6,041 nucleotides of DNA. It comes from Kiritimatiellia bacterium (GTDB lineage: Bacteria; Verrucomicrobiota; Kiritimatiellia; RFP12; UBA1067). The position numbers and the translations under genes were made by a program. The DNA lies in the NCBI GenBank assembly GCA_028707675.1, contig JAQWAM010000094.1:1-6041 (forward strand), given 5' to 3'. The notes below the pieces were generated by a model. The model ran no database searches, had not been told where the DNA came from, and saw only the letters and a list, made by a program, of their open reading frames with translations. Every line of letters begins with the position of its first letter. The first letter of the stretch is position 1. Below, in pieces: positions 5,881 to 6,041 of the stretch.

Positions 5881-6041
5881 CTAGCCGACGCGAAGACCTG
5901 GAACGGCATCGAAATGCCGGTCGAATGAAATCAGGACTGCGCCACGTTCCATCGCCTGCGCCGCGATCCAGAGATCGTTAACCGGCATTGGTGTGCCTTT
6001 CTTGCGAAGCGCCAGGAAAAGACGTCCGTAGTAATCGGATG
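5881..6041 (-). CDS. VapC-type PIN-domain ribonuclease toxin, C-terminal fragment
   Basis: The last 52 codons of a gene whose start lies beyond the window; TAG at 5883-5881. The reading includes PMPVNDLWIAAQAMERGAV and then LISFDRHFDAVPGLRVG, the usual end of VapC toxins. The Asp in VNDLWIAA and the Asp in SFDRHF are the third and fourth acidic residues of the PIN metal-ion site. The family cleaves RNA (often tRNA or rRNA) and is normally kept inactive by a VapB antitoxin encoded just upstream, which here would lie outside the window beyond 6041. No antitoxin gene follows it: the next gene is the hydrolase, 138 bases on. The visible part is intact with no stop or frameshift, but whether the whole gene is complete cannot be seen. 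A solitary PIN-domain nuclease without a partner is the alternative. Confidence 0.9.
   Translation of the reverse strand, partial: SDYYGRLFLALRKKGTPMPVNDLWIAAQAMERGAVLISFDRHFDAVPGLRVG

Overview
This 6 kb window looks like ordinary chromosome from a GC-rich, Gram-negative bacterium. It carries a periplasmic adaptor for a tripartite efflux pump, a Sec-type signal peptide and clear Shine-Dalgarno sites. The secreted SGNH hydrolase has a C-terminal half of a kind familiar from Planctomycetes, Lentisphaerae and Kiritimatiellae, so a PVC-superphylum origin is my best guess, held loosely. There is no rRNA, tRNA, transposase, CRISPR array or other mobile element.

Layout: (1) positions 1-1098, plus strand: the 3' part of a MacA/HlyD-type efflux adaptor gene, cut by the window edge. 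(2) 1101-2633, minus strand: complete leuA (2-isopropylmalate synthase), ending two bases from the adaptor's stop codon. (3) 2634-3128: a 495-base intergenic region holding what appears to be a complete ribosome-mediated leucine attenuator for leuA. It has a candidate extended -10 promoter, an 8-bp-arm palindrome, a 26-codon leader peptide with five Leu codons in a nine-codon stretch, a rho-independent terminator and a competing antiterminator pairing. (4) 3129-4397, plus strand: a MtlD-like polyol(-phosphate) dehydrogenase, divergent from leuA. (5) 4447-5742, minus strand: a secreted SGNH/GDSL hydrolase, convergent with the dehydrogenase. (6) 5881-6041, minus strand: the C-terminal end of a VapC-type PIN-domain toxin, cut by the window edge and too incomplete to show a start codon.

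The genes do not form one pathway. leuA stands alone, with no leuB, leuC or leuD beside it, so the attenuator would control the first committed step of leucine synthesis only. When charged tRNA-Leu is plentiful, the ribosome reads through to the leader stop codon, masks the antiterminator strand, and the terminator at 2731-2774 forms. When it is scarce, the ribosome stalls in the Leu cluster and the antiterminator pairs instead. The polyol dehydrogenase, the hydrolase and the toxin are separate transcription units with no visible link to leucine.

The best find is the leucine attenuator. It is a classic mechanism, read here directly from complementarity, but its leader peptide is too short for routine gene calling. 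I saw no evidence of a wholly new system.
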